A stretch of DNA of 64,000 bases from Okapia johnstoni (GCA_024291935.2 CM044326.1:37013948-37077947), one strand, 5' to 3'. Positions 9,800 through 20,464 are shown, counted from the first letter of the stretch. A program made the numbers and translations. Notes: generated from the letters alone by a model not told the origin.

Positions 9800-10500
9800 A
9801 TGATGGGCAACATTAAGCATCCATAAAGGTGCTGAGGAACTTGAATCATCGCCCATTACCGGTAGAAATACAAAATGATGTAGGCATTTTGGAAAATACC
9901 TTGGTGTTTTTTTTAAACATAAATGTATCATATAGGCCAGCAATTTCAAGGCTTGATATCTATTCAGGAGAAGAAAAAAAAACAACACACGTCTACACAA
10001 AGATGCAAGCACGAATGTTCATAGCAATGTGGTATTACAATATCTCCAAAGTGAGAACAACCTAAATTTCCATCAGCTGATTAAACAACTGGTTAAACTG
10101 ATAAACAAGACGTGTTATGCCCACCAATGGAATATTAGTTAGCAGTGAAAAAGAGTGACTTACTGAAATGTGCTACAAAAAGCAGACTTCAAAACCATGA
10201 GGCTGAATGAAAGAAGCCAACCACAAAAGACCACGTATGGTAGGATTCCCTTTTCATGAAACATCCAGAAGCAGCAGATCTAGAGGGAAAGTAGATTAAT
10301 GGTTATCAGGCACTAAGGGGAGGGAGCAATGATTACAAATGGGCCTGAGGGATTTTTCTGGGTGATGCACATGTTCTAAAATTGGATGGTGGTGACAGCT
10401 GCAGCACTATGAAAATTTACTGAATATTGTTGGATTTCACACGTTAAATGTGTGGACTCTATGGCCTTTAAATGGAGTTGTTTAGAAGAATCAATGCTTG
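9800..10500 (+). mobile_element. old L1 (L1M type) 3' end, sense
   Basis: Read in order, the stretch follows the L1M ORF2 end: the 'tattcaggagaag...aacacacgtctacacaaagatgcaag' part, then AATGTTCATAGCAATGTGGT, 'atttccatcagctgattaaac', and AATGGAATATTAGTTAGCAGTG. The 3' UTR follows with 'ggtggtgacagctgcagcactatgaaaatttactgaat'. The reading frame is full of stops and no long ORF remains. It predates the ruminant repeats. Confidence 0.85.
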
Positions 10501-10574
10501 GCATTGTACCTGGTGTACCTGACCACAGAGCAGCTTTCAACTCCTTGACAGTAAACTTGAAGTGTTGATCTGGG

Positions 10575-10680
10575 TCTGGAAGTTCAAGTGCTGTGTGACA
10601 TCTGGGTGGATCTCAGCTTCCACACACAGTCACCTGTAGCCTCTGCTTCTTCCTCTGTAAACTGGGAATTGTAACACTTC
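10575..10680 (+). mobile_element. MIR SINE fragment
   Basis: 'gtgctgtgtgacatctgggtggatctcagcttcc...cttcctctgtaaactgggaatt' is a diverged MIR core in sense direction. Confidence 0.5.
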
Positions 10681-10690
10681 AGAATCTGTG

Positions 10691-10710
10691 TTTTTTTTTT
10701 TTTTTTTTTT
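10691..10710. repeat. poly-T, 20 bases
   Basis: A clean run of 20 T. Confidence 0.95.
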
Positions 10711-10889
10711 GGCTTACATGTAAAACATGTAAAGTACCTGGAATGTGTTAAGCACAGGAGTTTTCTTTCTCAGGGAAACAGATGAAGGTGGGGGTCATGA
10801 TTCCACACACTTTTTCTTTTCCAGCGGACACAAATCCTTGTTTTCTGTTCATGACTTTGTTTTGGAAGTTTGGACAATAGAATAAATAT

Positions 10890-10965
10890 TGGAATTCAAG
10901 GTCAGAGAGTGGACTCCCAGCTCTGCTGCTTACCAGTCATGCCATCTTTTCCATCTGGGTCTTTC
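10890..10965 (+). mobile_element. possible MIR fragment
   Basis: 'gtcagagagtggactcccagctctgctgcttaccagtcatgccatc' fits the sense MIR part 'cctggctctgccacttactagctgtgtgacc'. Confidence 0.5.
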
Positions 10966-11059
10966 TGGCAAACAAGGGCTCTTGGGTGATGATCTCACAT
11001 GTTGGGACTTTGCAAGGTCCAGTGGAGACCAGCTCTGAAGCACCTGTGCTGTTTTCCAC

Positions 11060-11293
11060 TTGCTAAGTCATGTCTGACTCTTTATGACACCATGGACTGC
11101 AGCACGCCAGGGTCCCCTGTCCTTCACTATCTCCCAGAGTTTGCTCAAATTCATGTTAATTGACTCCGCAATGTTACCTAACCATCTCATCCTCTGCCAC
11201 TTTCTTCTCCTTTTGCCATCAATCTTTCCTAGCATCAAGGTCTTTTCCAATGAGTTAGCTCCTCACATCGGGTGCCCAAAGTATTGGAGCTGT
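11060..11293 (-). mobile_element. BovB LINE 3' end, antisense
   Basis: GCTAAGTCATGTCTGACTC leads into the antisense BovB terminus: GACTGCAGCACGCCAGGGTC, GAGTTTGCTCAAATTCATG, TCTTTCCTAGCATCAAGGTC and CCCAAAGTATTGGAGCT. Truncated at the 5' end (right side). Confidence 0.93.
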
Positions 11294-11928
11294 GTTGTTA
11301 AGAGGTCGCTATTCTCAATCCCAAGGGCGCAAGAGATGCTTCCATGAAAGGGAACAGGGTACTCGAATGGAGGCTTCCAGTGTGGGGGGAAGTTCATTGC
11401 ACACCTAATACGGGCTCCCAGAGATGAGGCCACTCATTAGCTAAGGGTTAGGAGGACCCAGAACTGCCACCAGTCTGTTGTGGATGAAGTTGGTGAGGGT
11501 CCTTGGGAAGGTGAAGCTGGCCAGCCATTTGCAGGATGCTGGGCCAGCCTGCAGTGTTGGAGGAGATGTGATCAGCTTGTGGGTCTGGACACAGTGTTGT
11601 CATTTGGCTAAGCCCCAGATCCCCAAATCTGAGCAGAGACGGGATGCAGAAAGAGGCCTGGAACATGCTGAACTGTCTTGGCTGGTTTTTATGGGAGGGT
11701 CTCGAAGAAGGCCCCATGCACAGGATCTCAGATGGAAGCAAGAGCCCCTCGTGGTGTGCATCCTTGTTCCCCTAGTGCTGCCAACCTCGGGCATGTTCCT
11801 GCTCCTCTTGGAGCTTGGCTCTTTATTCTGAGGAGAAGGGGAAGGGTGAGTGTTGATGGGATCAGAGGTCTTGAACTCGTGGTCCAGCTTCTTTTCTCTT
11901 GTCCACAATTCTGGCAGATTCCTTTCAT
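11294..11928. other. unique sequence, no gene seen
   Basis: ORFs of about 100-160 codons occur on both strands; one runs into the SINE to the right. None has a recognisable domain. Confidence 0.45.
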
Positions 11929-12580
11929 CAGGCTTTATTGTGCTGTGTGTGGGCTTCCCTGGTGGCTCAGTGATAAAGAATCTGCCAGCAATGCAGGGGA
12001 CACAGGAGATGCAAGTCTGATCTCTGGGTCAGGAAGATCCCCTGGAGAAGGAAATGGCAACCTGCTCCATTATTCTTGCCTGGGAAATCCCATGGACAGA
12101 AGAACATGGTGGGTTACAGTCCATGGGGTCACAAGAGTCAGACATGACTTTAAGGACTAAACCACCACCACCACCAATGTGCTTCACAGAGATTGTGTTT
12201 TTACAAAAAGTAGGTTTGTGGCAATCTTGCAGGGAGTGAGTCATCGGCATCATTTCCCCAACAGTGTCTGCTCACTTCGTATCTCTGTGTACATTTTGGT
12301 AATTCTCCCACTATTTCAAACCCACCAGCCATAAGATTATGATTTGCTGAAGGCTCAGATGATGGTAAGCATTTTTTAGCAATAAAGTATTTCTAAAGTA
12401 CGTACATTTTTAAAGACTTAATGCTATTGCACCGTTAGTAGACTAGAGTACAATGTAAACATAGCTTTAATATGCACCGGGGAACCAAAAAATTTGTGAC
12501 TCACTTTATGGCAAGATTTCCTTTATTATGGTGCTTTGAACCACAAATAACTGAACTGCAGTATCTCCAAGGTAGGCCTG
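11929..12580 (+). mobile_element. Tigger1-type DNA transposon, internally deleted and split by a SINE
   Basis: The left end starts with CAGG and then TTTATTGTGCT (11929-11943). After the SINE it continues GTGCTTCACAGAGATTGTG, then 'gtttgtggcaatcttgcagggagtgagtcatcggc'. It then jumps over the transposase to its 3' flank (TTAGCAATAAAGTATTTCT) and ends in ATCTCCAAGGTAGGCCTG at 12580. Ends of the form CAGG...CCTG are typical for Tigger1 (pogo/TcMar). Non-autonomous and old. Confidence 0.88.
11951..12177 (+). mobile_element. Bov-tA SINE inside Tigger1
   Basis: GGGCTTCCCTGGTGGCTCAG opens a full head. The body contains GGTCAGGAAGATCCCCTGGA and GGAAATGGCAACCTGCTCCA, and the tail ends in a CCACCACCACCACC run. 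It splits the Tigger1 just inside its left terminus; GTGCT occurs on both sides. Confidence 0.95.
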
Positions 12581-12648
12581 TGTAGTCAGCACTGTTTATA
12601 AAGGAAAGTTGAATTATTGCTGTTTAAACATTAGCAGGTTTTACTGAA

Positions 12649-12663
12649 AACAAAAAAAAAAAA
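12649..12663. repeat. short poly-A run
   Basis: Single-nucleotide A run in otherwise unique sequence. Confidence 0.8.
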
Positions 12664-13399
12664 CAGATTTGGGGGTCTACTCTGAAAAAAAATACAAAGG
12701 CTTGTCACCCCTGGGCCTGCATTCAGGCCATCCCAGCTTTGATATGGCCGAGAGGAAGCAGCGGTGTCCTTTAGACCCCAGTCTCCACTCATCCCTATTG
12801 TATTCCTACCCTGAGGCTGGATGCTGGTTGTCACTTACAAAAGAGTTAAGGGTGGGGCGGGGGGAAGATTTCTTGTGCTCAAGTCTCTACCCAAAGTGGA
12901 AAAATAAGAGGCTAACAAAGCAGTGTTTAAAAAAAGACAGAGGAACAATCTTTTTCCTTTTATTTTTGAGGGAAGGGAAACATATTTCCGAGCATTTTCT
13001 GGGTGAAGTAGATCCATGTGTGTGGGAGCTCTAGGGCTCATCCACATCCTTCTGTTTTTTCTTCTGGACTCGTTGGAGGATTACAGTGGCCTACCCGCTA
13101 TATTAGGTGGGGCCAAACTCGTAATCAGAGCTGGTGGGTAGGATGCTAGTGAATTGGTGAGGGCAGTTACTTCAGGTGAAGTATGTCCTACATATGCTCC
13201 ACTGGACCTACCCCACCCCAGCACACTTCCCCACCTACAGTGATTGAAAAGGTTGTGCAGCTGTAAGGTGGGGACACTTGGGTCAGCCTGAGCCACCCCC
13301 TGAAGCTGAGCAAATAAGGAAGGCATGCAGTGAGGGTACACAGCCATGGGGCTGTTTGTTACTCGGCACAACCTATCTTATCCTGATTGATACATTGTC
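12664..13399. other. unique sequence, no gene seen
   Basis: Includes a G-rich stretch near 12853. A 121-codon ORF (12669-13034) has no domain. Confidence 0.45.
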
Positions 13400-13615
13400 A
13401 AGAGGGTACAAATTGCCTGCTTCCCTCACTTCTTCCACCTCTTTCAGTATTTGATGGTCAGTGATTCCTATCCCCTGGGGGCCATTTTTTTCTCCACTGG
13501 ATGGGGAGTTCTTTGGGGTAGGGCTTGAGTCTTATTATGCACCCGTGAATCCTCAGTGTCTAGGAAGGGGACCTGGCAAGGATGTGCTCCATAAAAGTTG
13601 GGTGAACAATTGAAC
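13400..13615 (+). mobile_element. L2 LINE 3' end, sense
   Basis: 'ggggagttctttggggtagggcttgagtcttattatgc', 'gaatcctcagtgtctaggaaggggacctggca' and a 'ctccataaaagttgggtgaac' end follow the order of the sense L2 3' end. Confidence 0.6.
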
Positions 13616-13629
13616 TCTGCACTAGTTGG

Positions 13630-13700
13630 CCCTGAGGTTGAAATGAGTTGCTTTACTTCTGGGCTCTGTGTTTCCATCTGCAAAATAAGCAGGTACAAAG
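13630..13700 (+). mobile_element. possible MIR fragment
   Basis: 'gagttgctttacttctgggctctgtgtttccatctgcaaaataag' fits the MIR core. Confidence 0.5.
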
Positions 13701-14374
13701 GTGTGGCTGCCCATGTCTCTCCCAGTTGTGGACAACTTTGCCCTCTGATTCTTGGCTTCTAGAGGAGCTCAAAGCACTCACCATGGGAACCAACTCATCT
13801 CTCCAGGCAGTTGGGCCCTTTATTCTTAAAATGCCCTTGGTGGGCTCACATCCCCGATGTCTGTATAAAGCCTGTGTTTCTGACTCCTTAAGGGGCCTCA
13901 CTTCCAGGACATGGGATCTAGTGGCATTTCTGCCTTGTGCATAGGACGAATCTCCTACTGTCAGGACACAGGGGGTCTCGCCCATCGAAAATTAATACTT
14001 CCCTAGAAAGGAAGATTCTAAAGGCCCAGATGTGTTGCCAGGAATCCCTTTTGATGAAAATGAGCAGATGCCATGCCTGGGCCAACCAAAGAGTCTGTCA
14101 GGGGGGCTGCTGCCTGCATTTCACTATGTGGGGTCCCCTGCCTGGTCCATGGCACCTGATGATTCAGGAGAGCCCTGCCCTCCACCGAGTTAGGACTGAT
14201 GGATGAAGGGAGAAAGAGCAAAGTGTTAGCAATTGACAGACCAGAGGCTCACCCTGGACCACCATTCATGAACTTCCTGTGCAGGGCTCTGGATGTCATT
14301 TTCTTTATCACACTGGAACAGGAGCAGTCACTCTCAAAGGTCTTTGCCCTTCTCAGTGTCTGTGACCACCACCC
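13701..14374. other. unique sequence, no gene seen
   Basis: ORFs of 89-110 codons on both strands overlap one another. No domain or repeat recognised. Confidence 0.45.
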
Positions 14375-14455
14375 TGTCTCTTGCTGTGTGATCTTGGCTG
14401 AGTCACCAAACCTCACTGGGACACATTTTCTCATCGATAAAACTTTTGACTTGAA
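14375..14455 (+). mobile_element. MIR SINE fragment
   Basis: 'cttgctgtgtgatcttggctgagtcaccaaacctcactgggacacattttctcatcgataaaac' is the MIR core in sense direction. Confidence 0.6.
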
Positions 14456-14469
14456 AAATGAAGTCTAAT

Positions 14470-14662
14470 AGTGTAAGTTATCATTTACTGGATGTTCCAT
14501 ATGTCTAAGTCCCATGCTAAGTGCTTCCCTGCATTATCTCGTATGAGCCTTCAGACAATCCTTTTGCTCATTATTATCATCTTTGCCAGATGAGCAAACG
14601 GAGGCGTAGAGAGATGAATGAGACGCTTGCCCCAGGTCTCATGACTTGGGATTTGCACCCTT
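14470..14662 (-). mobile_element. MIR SINE, nearly full, antisense
   Basis: In order: 'catgctaagtgcttccctgcattatctcgtatgagccttcagacaatcc', 'cattattatcatctttgccagatgagcaaacggagg', 'gcttgccccaggtctcatgacttgggatttg'. This is the complete antisense MIR layout. Confidence 0.7.
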
Positions 14663-14677
14663 GCAGATGAAATCCCT

Positions 14678-14882
14678 GGACTTCCCTGATGGCTCCTCTG
14701 CCAATGCAGGAGATGCAACTTCGATCCCTGGGTCCAGAAGATCCCCTGGAGAAGGAAATGGCAACCCACTCCAGTATTCTTGCCTGGGAAGTCCCATGGA
14801 TAGAAGAGCCTGGTGGGCTACAGTGCATGGGGTCACAAAAGAGGTGAACTTGACTTAGTGACTAGACAACAGCAACAACAAG
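14678..14882 (+). mobile_element. Bov-tA SINE
   Basis: The head starts GGACTTCCCTGATGGCTCCT. It runs through TCCAGAAGATCCCCTGGAGA and TGGCAACCCACTCCAGTATT to GGTGGGCTACAGTGCATGGG. The tail is an (AAC)-rich stretch. Confidence 0.94.
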
Positions 14883-14934
14883 ATGGATTTCCAAACTGGT
14901 CCAGCTAACCACACCATAGGCTTCCCAGGGTGTG

Positions 14935-15050
14935 GTAAAAAGAATACTGGACCAAGGATCAGAAAAAAAAAAACCCTCTTCTACTTTCTCGATTTATTGA
15001 CAAGTCACTGAGCCTCAGTTTCCACAATTCCAAGGTAAGATGAGCACTGA
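14935..15050 (+). mobile_element. MIR SINE fragment
   Basis: 'gaatactggaccaaggatcag' followed after an A run by 'attgacaagtcactgagcctcagtttccacaattcc' is a sense MIR head-to-core. Confidence 0.55.
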
Positions 15051-15384
15051 TGTCCTCTGCCTCCCTTTCTGGTGGAGGAAGCTGCTGAGGTCACAGATGT
15101 AGAAATACCAGCAGGGATGGGTGGCTGGACACATCATCTTCTTGTCCTGAAATCCCACGTACCTGGTGATTTCCTGCTGTTTGTCCTCACCATCTGCCTG
15201 CATTGGTCCTCATCTTGTTTTCAGGGAGACACTGGGGTCTGAGTGGCCTTGGCCATCCACGAGGCTCACGGGGAGATTCCTTCACCCTGCTATGATCCCG
15301 GCGCCCTGGGGAGCACCCATGCAGAGCTTGGCATCATGTTCTGTGCTGACCCTTTCACTGGTGGGGTGAATCCAGGACAGTATA

Positions 15385-15391
<7 letters not shown>

Positions 15392-15446
<55 letters not shown>
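15392..15446. repeat. (TG)n microsatellite, about 55 bp
   Basis: A pure GT repeat of about 27 units. Cys-Val repeat ORFs through it are artefacts. Likely polymorphic. Confidence 0.98.
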
Positions 15447-15447
<1 letters not shown>

Positions 15448-16979
15448 AGGGGAGGAAAGGGGAAGGAAATGGTCAAGGCCCAAAATGTGGAAACCTCGAG
15501 GATGAAAAGAAAGTCCTGGGCTGATTACTTTGACCCTCTGGTAGGAAACGCAGGAAGCAAGAGCAGGAGAAAAGCCTGGAAAGGTAAGCCTGACCATGGA
15601 TGGTCTTGCAGGCCGTGAGAACTCCTAAGACAAGGACAGGTCTCCCCAGAGGGGCCCCCACCACAGCTGTGGGACGCGCACATTGGTGGCGGCTTGGGGC
15701 GGTGCTCCTGGTTCTTCCAGGCTCTACCTGACGGGAGTCACCACTCTGCGGGTCAGAACCAGATTGAGTTCCGGAAGTCTCTACAGGAAGCAGGGTCTCT
15801 CTGCCTCCTATTGACCTAGTTGCTTTAATTTGAACAAATATGCCAAGCGTGGGTTGCTGGATTGCTTTCTTCCTTGGTAAACACGCTTGGTAAATACGAG
15901 TCCGTGCCATTATCTCAGGATGGGCTGGGCTCATCCGTATATAGACACTTGATAATTTCATTCTGGTGCAGAAACAGATCAGCAGTGCCCTGTGCTCTTC
16001 CTTCCCTGGGGAAAAGGAGAGGGCCTTAGCCGGGGTGTGTCTCAACCTTAGCTTCTATGTGGCTGAGGGTCTCAGCAGAGAGCGTTCCCTGAGCCCTAGT
16101 GTTCAAGATAGGTCCTCCTGCGTTGGACTATTTTGCCTTGAATGTGGTATTAGGTAAACCATTTCCATGCCTCTAAATGATTTTAAAAGCAGAAGGCTCT
16201 TTCCTCTCACTGTTTTTTTTTTTTTTTTTTTTCTGCTCCCATTGAAATGAAAACCAGTGTGGCCAACCGGGTCATAAATGTGGTAAATCCAGTTACACAA
16301 TGATTCCAATCTGTACTGTTCTTTTTTTTTTTTTCTTTCCCTTCTTCTTCTTCAATAAAGGCTACTTACAGCCAAGAGAATTTTTGACTCGAAGAAGCAT
16401 GTTAAAAAGTGAGTCACCGTTAATAGGGTGAGCTCTTTGCTTTGGGATTAGGCCTAAGTGACGGCGCCCTGGTCCCTTTATTCGTTGGGATGGCGCCAGG
16501 AGAATGCTTTGTGCCCTTCTGAAAAAGATAGAATTAGGCGTTCCATTTATTCTATTGATCTTAATAGCCTCATCTCATAAATACCTACTTTATGACATCC
16601 ATAAAAGAGGAATCGTGGCAACTCGGAACAATAGAAGTTGTTAGTTTGCAACTGAAGTGTTCCGCTGAACGCCTCAATGAAATTCCAGAGCCTGGTGGTG
16701 TGGGGAGGCTTCCCTGCGGGCTTTTCTAAGGAGGAGCAGAGGAGACATTCCCATTTCTTTTCTTAAAAACACAAGCACCTGAGTGCCTAGAATGGGATGC
16801 TATGGCCTCTTGTTTCTCAGAGTCGTGACTTTTCTTTCTCATGTGGCTTCGACTTAAGTATTCATGTCACAGAGTGACGCGGATCTGATCATGGTGTCTC
16901 TATCGACAGACATAAGACTTCCCAATCAGCAAAGTATTGTGGACAATCCTCTCTTCCCAGGCCCAGCATGAAGGATGCT
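15447..16979. other. long repeat-poor stretch
   Basis: Apart from poly-T at 16211-16232 and a T/C tract at 16320-16352, I see no transposon. The part at 16400-16700 is mixed AT/GC with CpGs (for example 'gtgacggcgccctggtcc', 'gggatggcgccagg'). A minus-strand ORF of 190 codons (15473-16045) lacks any domain I know. Possible regulatory DNA, unproven. Confidence 0.45.
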
Positions 16980-17095
16980 TAACACTTACTTTAAGGTGTA
17001 CAAACAGGCCCGCCTCCTGCATCCTCTCATGTCATAGAAGAGAAGCCTGAGGGTCAGAGAGGTCCCATGACGGATGCCAAATCGAAATTTTTGCA
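16980..17095 (-). mobile_element. possible MIR fragment, antisense
   Basis: 'ctcatgtcatagaagagaagcctgagggtcagagaggtcccatgac' resembles 'ttttacagatgaggaaactgaggcacagagagg'. Diverged. Confidence 0.4.
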
Positions 17096-17649
17096 CTGTT
17101 CTGCATTTTACCCCACGTCCCTTCACTGCTTCCATACTACTCCACATAGCTTACCACAGGCCACTCTCATGGGCATCTAAACTGCCGTTGAGCAGCACCA
17201 GGCTCAAGGCCACGATGCTGGAGGGATGCCACGCATGGTGCCCTCTAGAACTTTCTCCCTTCTGTCACCAATCCTGCTCCAGGAAAGGGGGTTCGCAGCT
17301 CTCCTGCCCTCTGGGGTCAAGACTCAGTTGTGGCCTAGCTGTGGTGTCACGCCTGTGCAGCTGTGTTCCAGGCGGCATAGATGTGAGCCAAAGGGACCCA
17401 GTGGTCAGAGGGATTGCATTTGGACAGCTGTCTCCGCACTCCTGAAATTCCCTAACAATGATACGTTTCCTTCAGGCCTCCCCTGGAACCAACCTCAGGT
17501 CCAGAACAAAGTGAAGGGAAGGTGGCAGGTGAATGCAGGTTTGTTGGTGCTGAGGTTCAGCCTTGCAAAAAGGAATGAGGCCCCGGCGGATACAGTGCTG
17601 ACTGCCAGAATGACCCCCTCTGGAGTCCCAGCCAAGCCAGTCCTTCAGC
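17096..17649. other. unique sequence with overlapping plus-strand ORFs
   Basis: Two plus-strand ORFs (123 codons at 17074-17445; 168 codons at 17226-17732) overlap in different frames. The longer one runs into an LTR fragment. No domain, start context or splice evidence. Confidence 0.4.
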
Positions 17650-17788
17650 AGAAGGTGACCATGGGTGCATTAGCAGGTGACACCAGCAGAGGAATGCCCC
17701 AGCCAACCCACAGGAGCAGGAGAAAAAGTTAGACCTATGTGGTTTTAAGCCACAAGACTGGAGGCCAATTTGTTACACAGCAAAACTG
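17650..17788 (+). mobile_element. MaLR LTR (MLT1-like) 3' end, sense
   Basis: 'tggttttaagccacaagactggaggccaatttgttacacagcaa' is the usual 3' end of an MLT1-type LTR. The upstream 'ccagccaacccacaggagcagg' fits the same LTR. Old, non-coding. Confidence 0.6.
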
Positions 17789-18026
17789 AAGCACCATCTT
17801 AACATCCTCTCCCATTGCTCCCTGTACTTACACAGGCCTTCCGGTTCCCACCATAGGTCAGGGAGGTCTGCGGCCCCTCTGCTGGCATGCTCTTTCCCAG
17901 GACCCCTGTCACTCCCATTTAGCTTAACTGTCATGGGACCTGGCCAGATTTCAGTTTCCACTGCCACAGGGGAGAGCAGCACACTCATAGGGGTGGGCTT
18001 CCTAGGGTGGGAGGAATTTGGGGTCT

Positions 18027-18345
18027 TTAGTCAATGTTCCAGTGATGGGAGTATTTGCAAGGTGGGCTTGAGAATACAGAATGTTGTCACAAGGATAAGA
18101 GGTTGAGATCGTGTTTTATAGGTGATGGAGCCCCAGAGAGCTTTTAACAGGACAGCGATAGGATCTAGCTTATAGTTTAAAAGGTAAATCTGCCTAATGT
18201 GCAAAGAACACAATGGGGGCAAGGGCGGAAGAGAGAGCAGGGGACCAGGTAGGAGGACAGAGGTTGTGGCAGCTCGGGCTATTGTGGTTAAGACAGGAGG
18301 ATAAATAACACTGAGATTCGGGACATATTTTGGACACAGAGTTGA
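18027..18345 (-). mobile_element. ancient L2-like repeat, antisense
   Basis: The order is 'ttttaacaggacagcgataggatctagctt', 'ggcaagggcggaagagagagcaggggaccaggtaggagg', 'gttgtggcagctcgggctattgtgg', 'gattcgggacatattttgg'. This is a familiar old mammalian repeat string. I place it with L2 but am not sure of the family. Confidence 0.45.
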
Positions 18346-18430
18346 TGACTTAGCATCCAAGGTTTCTCTGCTTTCCCCACTTCAGGGCACCCCACATTAG
18401 AGCAGATTACCACCTTCCTACACCTTTATT

Positions 18431-18632
18431 CCTGATAGCTCAGCTGGTAAAGAATCTGCCTGCAATGGGGGAGACCAGGGTTCGATCCCTGGGTTGGGAT
18501 GATCCCCTGGAGGAGGGCGTAGCAACTCACTCCAGTATTCTTGCCTGGAGAATCCCCAGTGACAGAGGTGTCTGGTGGGCTGTAGTCCATGGGGTCGCAA
18601 AGAGTCAGACATGACTGAGCGACTGAGCAACA
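18431..18632 (+). mobile_element. Bov-tA SINE
   Basis: GATAGCTCAGCTGGTAAAGA opens the tRNA-like head, with B box GGTTCGATCCC at 18479. The body has 'gatgatcccctggaggagg' and the end is AAGAGTCAGACATGACTGAG. Confidence 0.95.
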
Positions 18633-19160
18633 GCTTCATCACTTGCAAAATCTTGCTTCAAGCGTCCTCTCTGACTCCATCTCCCGTCTTCCCAGCTCAT
18701 CCTCTCTGGTATCCTGTCCCTGGGGCCATCATCTGCCCGAGGAGCCTGAACCCTTGGAGAGCCCAGTGCCTACCTCCCCATGCCCCACCCCCCACTCCCA
18801 CTCCCTGCCCCCTCACTACCACCTGCACAGAAACAGCTGAAAGTTGCTGGAACCAAGGTGCCCGGCTGTGCAGACTGAGGACCAGTGGGCAAGGCGGCTG
18901 CAAGGATGAGCCTGCGTTTCTGGGTTGAGAGGTTGGAAATAGGGATAGGAAAGTCATCAGCTTGTGGGTGGGAATTAAAGCTGTGAGGACTGGCAGTCGG
19001 AGGGAGCCTGGGATAGAGTCAGGAGAGGGGAAGGTGGGGGAGGACCCTGCCCCCAGGGGCCCCCACCTCTAGCCCAGGAAGGATGGTGGGTGATGCTGGG
19101 GAGTTGTCGTCCATGCAGGAAGAGTTCTGAAACTTGCCTTCTCCTTTCTTTCTCCTGCAG
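18633..19160. other. GC-rich unique sequence
   Basis: C-rich around 18770-18830. ORFs on both strands are proline-rich through composition. It ends in a strong pyrimidine tract followed by CAG at 19158-19160. Confidence 0.4.
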
Positions 19161-19293
19161 GCTTGTGGGCTCTCCGGGCAGTGAACCTCTTGCAGCAGTG
19201 AACTCGGCCGCTGAGACCCTGCAGCAGTGGACCCTGCTCGCCCCCCATTTGCCGTCTTACCCCTGATGTCTGTCCACCTGCTCTGCACACTGG
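19161..19293 (+). other. candidate non-coding exon (splice-site bounded)
   Basis: The segment is preceded by a long pyrimidine tract ending in CTCCTGCAG and followed by GTAAGG, a good splice donor. It is 133 bp long and has stop codons in all three plus-strand frames, so an internal coding exon is excluded; an untranslated or lncRNA exon remains possible. Splice-like motifs arise by chance, and no transcript evidence is available here. Confidence 0.2.
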
Positions 19294-19799
19294 GTAAGGA
19301 GACCAGCTGCCTGCCTGCATTGCTCCCTGAAAGTGCCCTTTCAGAGGCCAGCCTGCTGTCCCCTCCTGCCAGCCCCTCTGCCCTTCTGGAGCATTCCTCT
19401 GTCTGGCTGTCTCTGTCCCGCTGGCCGATTGGTCCCAGCATCTTCAGTCCTGCCTTCCTCTCCGATGCAGCTCTGTCCTCTCACCATCTGCCAGTCCCCT
19501 CAGGGGACAAAGGCCCACCCACGTTTGTCCTCTGCCCCCTTCTTCCCTACCCAGACCTGCCCCATCCTGTTCTTCCAACTCCCTCCTCTGTTCCGGGAGG
19601 CCCCAAAGTCTAGTCCCCACTTGTTTCTCTGCTAGCCGGTCAGAACTTCCCACCACGTGGTCTGTCTTCACTGCCCTGAAACTGACCTGGGTTTAGAGAG
19701 CTTCTCCGTGCCGCCCTCAGCCAGCCTTTCCCCAGGGCAATTGCTGTCTTGGAATATAGGCTGCTAGGACGAGCACACTGAAATGACAGGAAAGCGGAC
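19294..19799. other. C/T-rich unique sequence
   Basis: Pyrimidine-rich, with overlapping ORFs (100-140 codons) on both strands. No domain recognised. Confidence 0.4.
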
Positions 19800-19993
19800 T
19801 CCTGCACTCACTGTACGAACAATGGCTAATACACATGGAGTTCTGGGCACTCTGCGCTGTGTGTGTTCTCAGGGCTTGGCTTGTATTCCCTGACTTAATT
19901 TCCACAGTACCCTGGTTGGGGTAGTATTTTAATGAGGCCTTTCTGCAGACTAGGAAGCTGGGCCTCAGAAGGGTTAAATATCATACCCATGAG
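19800..19993 (-). mobile_element. MIR SINE, antisense
   Basis: 'gagttctgggcactctgcgctgtgtgtgttctcagg', 'cttaatttccacagtaccctggttggggtagtattttaatgaggcc' and 'cagactaggaagctgggcctcagaagggttaaatatcatac' follow the antisense MIR layout. Confidence 0.65.
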
Positions 19994-19994
19994 G

Positions 19995-20445
19995 TAGGTC
20001 CATCTAGTCAAAGTGATGGTTTTTCCAGTAGTCGTGTATGGATGTGCGAGTTGGACCATAAAGAAGGCTGAGCACTGAAGAGCTGATGCTTTCAAATTGT
20101 GGTGCTGGGGAAGACTCTTGAAGAGTCCCTTGGACTGCAGGGAGATCCAACCAGTCCATCCTAAAGGAGATCAGTCCTGGGTGTTCATTGGAAGGACTCA
20201 TGTTGAAGCTGAAGCTCCAATACTTTGGGTACCTGATGGAAAGAACTGACTCCTTGGAAAAGACCCTGATGCTGGGAAAGATTGAGGGCAGGAGGAAAAA
20301 GGGGTGACAGAGGATGAGATGTTTAGATAGCATCACTGACTTAATGGACATGAATTTGAGCAAACTCGGGGAATGGTGGAGCCTGGCGTGCTGCAGTCTG
20401 TGGGGTCACAAAGAGTCAGACATGACTTCGCAACTGAACAACAGA
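19995..20445 (+). mobile_element. BovB LINE 3' end, sense
   Basis: It starts AGGTCCATCTAGTCAAAGTG, inside the C-terminal RT region. It continues with CAGTAGTCGTGTATGGATGT, 'gagctgatgctttcaaattgtggtgctgg' and CTCCAATACTTTGGGTACCT, and ends in 'agagtcagacatgacttcgcaactgaac'. About 450 bp, 5'-truncated. Confidence 0.95.
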
Positions 20446-20464
20446 CTTCGAACCCATACAACCT

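Noticed and set aside
15392..15446. Cys-Val and Thr-His repeat ORFs through (TG)n (also at 45298 and 46110)
   Set aside because: Dinucleotide repeats are open in most frames; no coding meaning.
15473..16045. 190-codon minus-strand ORF
   Set aside because: No domain, basic/serine-rich by composition, no supporting context.
17226..17732. 168-codon plus-strand ORF
   Set aside because: Overlaps another ORF in a different frame and runs into an MLT1-like LTR end. No domain.
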